NCBI RefSeq assembly: GCF_039812505.1
Contig: NZ_JBDIAQ010000184.1
Location: 1 to 5,973, forward strand
DNA length: 5,973 bases
Direction: 5' to 3'
From: Intrasporangium_A sp039812505
GTDB taxonomy: Bacteria > Actinomycetota > Actinomycetes > Actinomycetales > Dermatophilaceae
This document shows, in pieces, positions 5,133-5,973 of this stretch; within the stretch, counting starts at the first letter, position 1, and the number at the start of each line of letters is the position of its first letter. Made by a program: the position numbers and the translations under genes. A model generated the notes under the pieces. The model had not been told where the DNA came from. It worked only from the letters and a program-made list of their open reading frames with translations, and searched no databases.

Positions 5133-5777
5133 ATGCAGTACCACCAGTCGAAGCATGCTGCCCCGAAGAAGCTCTCGCTCAAGCAGCGCGCCGCCGGCGT
5201 CGGCATCGCCGGGGCGGCCACCATCCTGGGCGGCATCGCGATGTCCGGCTCGGCCAGCGCCTCCTCGGTCTGGGACCGCGTCGCGGCCTGCGAGTCCGGC
5301 GGCAACTGGCACATCAACACCGGCAACGGCTACTACGGTGGCCTGCAGTTCTCGAACAGCACGTGGCGCGGCTTCGGCGGCGCCTCCTACGCGCCGCGGG
5401 CCGACCTCGCCAGCAAGGCCCAGCAGATCGCGATCGCGCGCCGCACCCTGGCCGCGCAGGGCCCCGGCGCCTGGCCGGTCTGCTCGCGCCGCGCCGGCCT
5501 GACCCGCGCCAACGGCGGCGCGTCCTCCTCGGCCGCTGCCTCGCGGTCGACGGCCCGCAAGGCCATCGCGCCGAAGAAGGCCAACCGCGCCTACGCCGCA
5601 CCGAAGGTCAACACCGGCAAGGGCAAGCGGGTGACCGTGAAGCGGGGCGACAGCCTCTCGAAGCTCGCGGCGCGGCATGGCGTCAACGGTGGCTGGCGTG
5701 CGATCTACAACGCCAACCGCGGCTCGATCCAGAACCCGAACCTCATCTACGTCGGCCAGGTCGTCCGCCTGCCGTGA
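5133..5777 (+). CDS. rpfA: Secreted Rpf-LysM protein (resuscitation-promoting factor-like transglycosylase)
   Basis: This 214-aa exported muralytic enzyme is predicted to cleave peptidoglycan glycan strands and so aid growth, spore germination or exit from dormancy. Residues 1-43 form a signal peptide: a basic n-region to Arg19, a hydrophobic core 20-37, and an Ala-Ser-Ala signal near 41-43. The Rpf domain covers about 45-118. It starts VWDRVAACESGGNW with catalytic Glu54; Cys53 and Cys117 are placed for the family disulfide. GYYGGLQFSNSTW (67-79) and GGASYAPRADLASKAQQIAIA (82-102) are family signatures. An Ala/Ser/Lys-rich linker (about 125-164) leads to a C-terminal LysM domain (166-213: VTVKRGDSLSKLAARHGV...NPNLIYVGQVVRLP), which binds peptidoglycan. 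The domain order and riboswitch match Streptomyces RpfA, hence the symbol; exact orthology is not proven. The ATG has a good ribosome site 5 nt upstream. Confidence 0.95.
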   Translation: MQYHQSKHAAPKKLSLKQRAAGVGIAGAATILGGIAMSGSASASSVWDRVAACESGGNWHINTGNGYYGGLQFSNSTWRGFGGASYAPRADLASKAQQIAIARRTLAAQGPGAWPVCSRRAGLTRANGGASSSAAASRSTARKAIAPKKANRAYAAPKVNTGKGKRVTVKRGDSLSKLAARHGVNGGWRAIYNANRGSIQNPNLIYVGQVVRLP

Positions 5778-5797
5778 CCGGCTGAGGTCGCAAGCCT

Positions 5798-5836
5798 GCC
5801 GGCCCCGTGAGGCTCCCCTCTCCTCGTGGGGCCGGC
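5798..5836 (+). terminator. Hairpin terminator after rpf
   Basis: A 9-bp perfect stem, GCCGGCCCC (5798-5806) with GGGGCCGGC (5828-5836), encloses an inner GAGG/CCTC stem (5809-5812 with 5822-5825). It begins 20 nt after the rpf stop. Only two T residues follow, as is common for terminators in high-GC actinobacteria. It separates rpf from the tRNA gene. Confidence 0.75.
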
Positions 5837-5861
5837 TTCCCCGGTATGCCGCCCACTCGGC

Positions 5862-5867
5862 TACGCT
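5862..5867 (+). promoter_or_regulatory. Candidate -10 element for the tRNA-Thr gene
   Basis: TACGCT fits TAnnnT and would start transcription near 5874, about 28 nt before the mature tRNA. The -35 is poor: TTCCCC at 5837-5842 with a 19-nt spacer is the nearest candidate. The strong terminator just upstream makes an independent promoter necessary, which supports the call. Confidence 0.35.
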
Positions 5868-5901
5868 TCTCGGCGTCCCGTCCGTGGTGGCGGGCCGATC
5901 C

Positions 5902-5973
5902 GCTGGCGTGGCGCAATCGGTAGCGCACCTGTCTTGTAAACAGGTGGTTAGGGGTTCGAGTCCCCTCGCCAGC
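5902..5973 (+). tRNA. tRNA-Thr, anticodon UGU
   Basis: A complete 72-nt cloverleaf is present. The acceptor stem GCTGGCG/CGCCAGC pairs over 7 bp; the D stem is GCGC/GCGC; the anticodon stem is CCTGT/ACAGG with loop CTTGTAA, putting TGT at 34-36; the variable loop is 5 nt; the T arm is AGGGG-TTCGAGT-CCCCT. UGU reads ACA threonine codons, which are rare in such GC-rich genomes, so the gene is probably single-copy. The window ends at the discriminator side, so an encoded CCA cannot be judged. Confidence 0.96.

Noticed and set aside
3392..5326. A 644-codon open frame on the - strand across the kinase, the riboswitch and the start of rpf
   Set aside because: It is antisense to well-supported genes and an RNA element. 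Its product is low-complexity Arg/Pro/Gly with no motif, as expected from high-GC third-position bias.
1..5973. Mobile element, prophage, CRISPR array or toxin-antitoxin pair
   Set aside because: No transposase, integrase, spaced repeat array or terminal inverted repeats are seen. The tRNA-Thr is a possible integration target, but the window ends at its 3' end, so this cannot be judged.

Overview
This window is chromosomal DNA from a high-GC actinomycete. The signs are very high GC throughout, frequent GTG starts, TAnnnT-type -10 elements, a membrane-bound Ser/Thr kinase, a secreted Rpf-type muralytic enzyme and a c-di-AMP riboswitch. The gene styles suit the Pseudonocardiales or a related order, but the genus cannot be fixed from the sequence alone. 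Nothing mobile or recently acquired is visible.

Layout. (1) 1-45: the last 14 codons of a + strand LacI-family regulator. (2) 46-169: a convergent spacer with a GC-rich tandem repeat. (3) 170-2409 (- strand): the trehalose operon otsA-otsB, with a 4-nt overlap (GTGA). It encodes trehalose-6-phosphate synthase and trehalose-6-phosphate phosphatase. (4) 2410-2521: a compact divergent promoter region in which the two predicted -35 regions coincide. (5) 2522-2953 (+): a 143-aa protein made of one CBS-domain pair. (6) 2984-4726 (+): a Ser/Thr protein kinase with an N-terminal kinase domain, a Pro-rich linker and an unusual multi-pass membrane C-terminus; its message is probably leaderless. (7) 4727-5132: a regulatory region with a direct-repeat activator-like site, a promoter, a roughly 300-nt leader and a c-di-AMP (ydaO-yuaA type) riboswitch that ends against the ribosome binding site. 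(8) 5133-5777 (+): a secreted Rpf-LysM protein, then a strong hairpin terminator. (9) 5902-5973 (+): a complete tRNA-Thr(UGU).

The shared theme is osmotic, envelope and dormancy physiology. OtsA and OtsB make trehalose, a compatible solute and cell-envelope glycolipid precursor. CBS pairs commonly sense adenine nucleotides. The kinase is a membrane signalling protein. The Rpf protein cleaves peptidoglycan under c-di-AMP control. Co-regulation across the window is inferred, not shown.

The most interesting part is the rpf leader. The aptamer is unusually close to the start codon, leaving no room for a separate terminator. A 6-nt aptamer hairpin loop (5079-5084) is perfectly complementary to the segment (5117-5122) that enters the Shine-Dalgarno sequence. 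This suggests that the aptamer itself may form the expression platform, through a pseudoknot or strand exchange.
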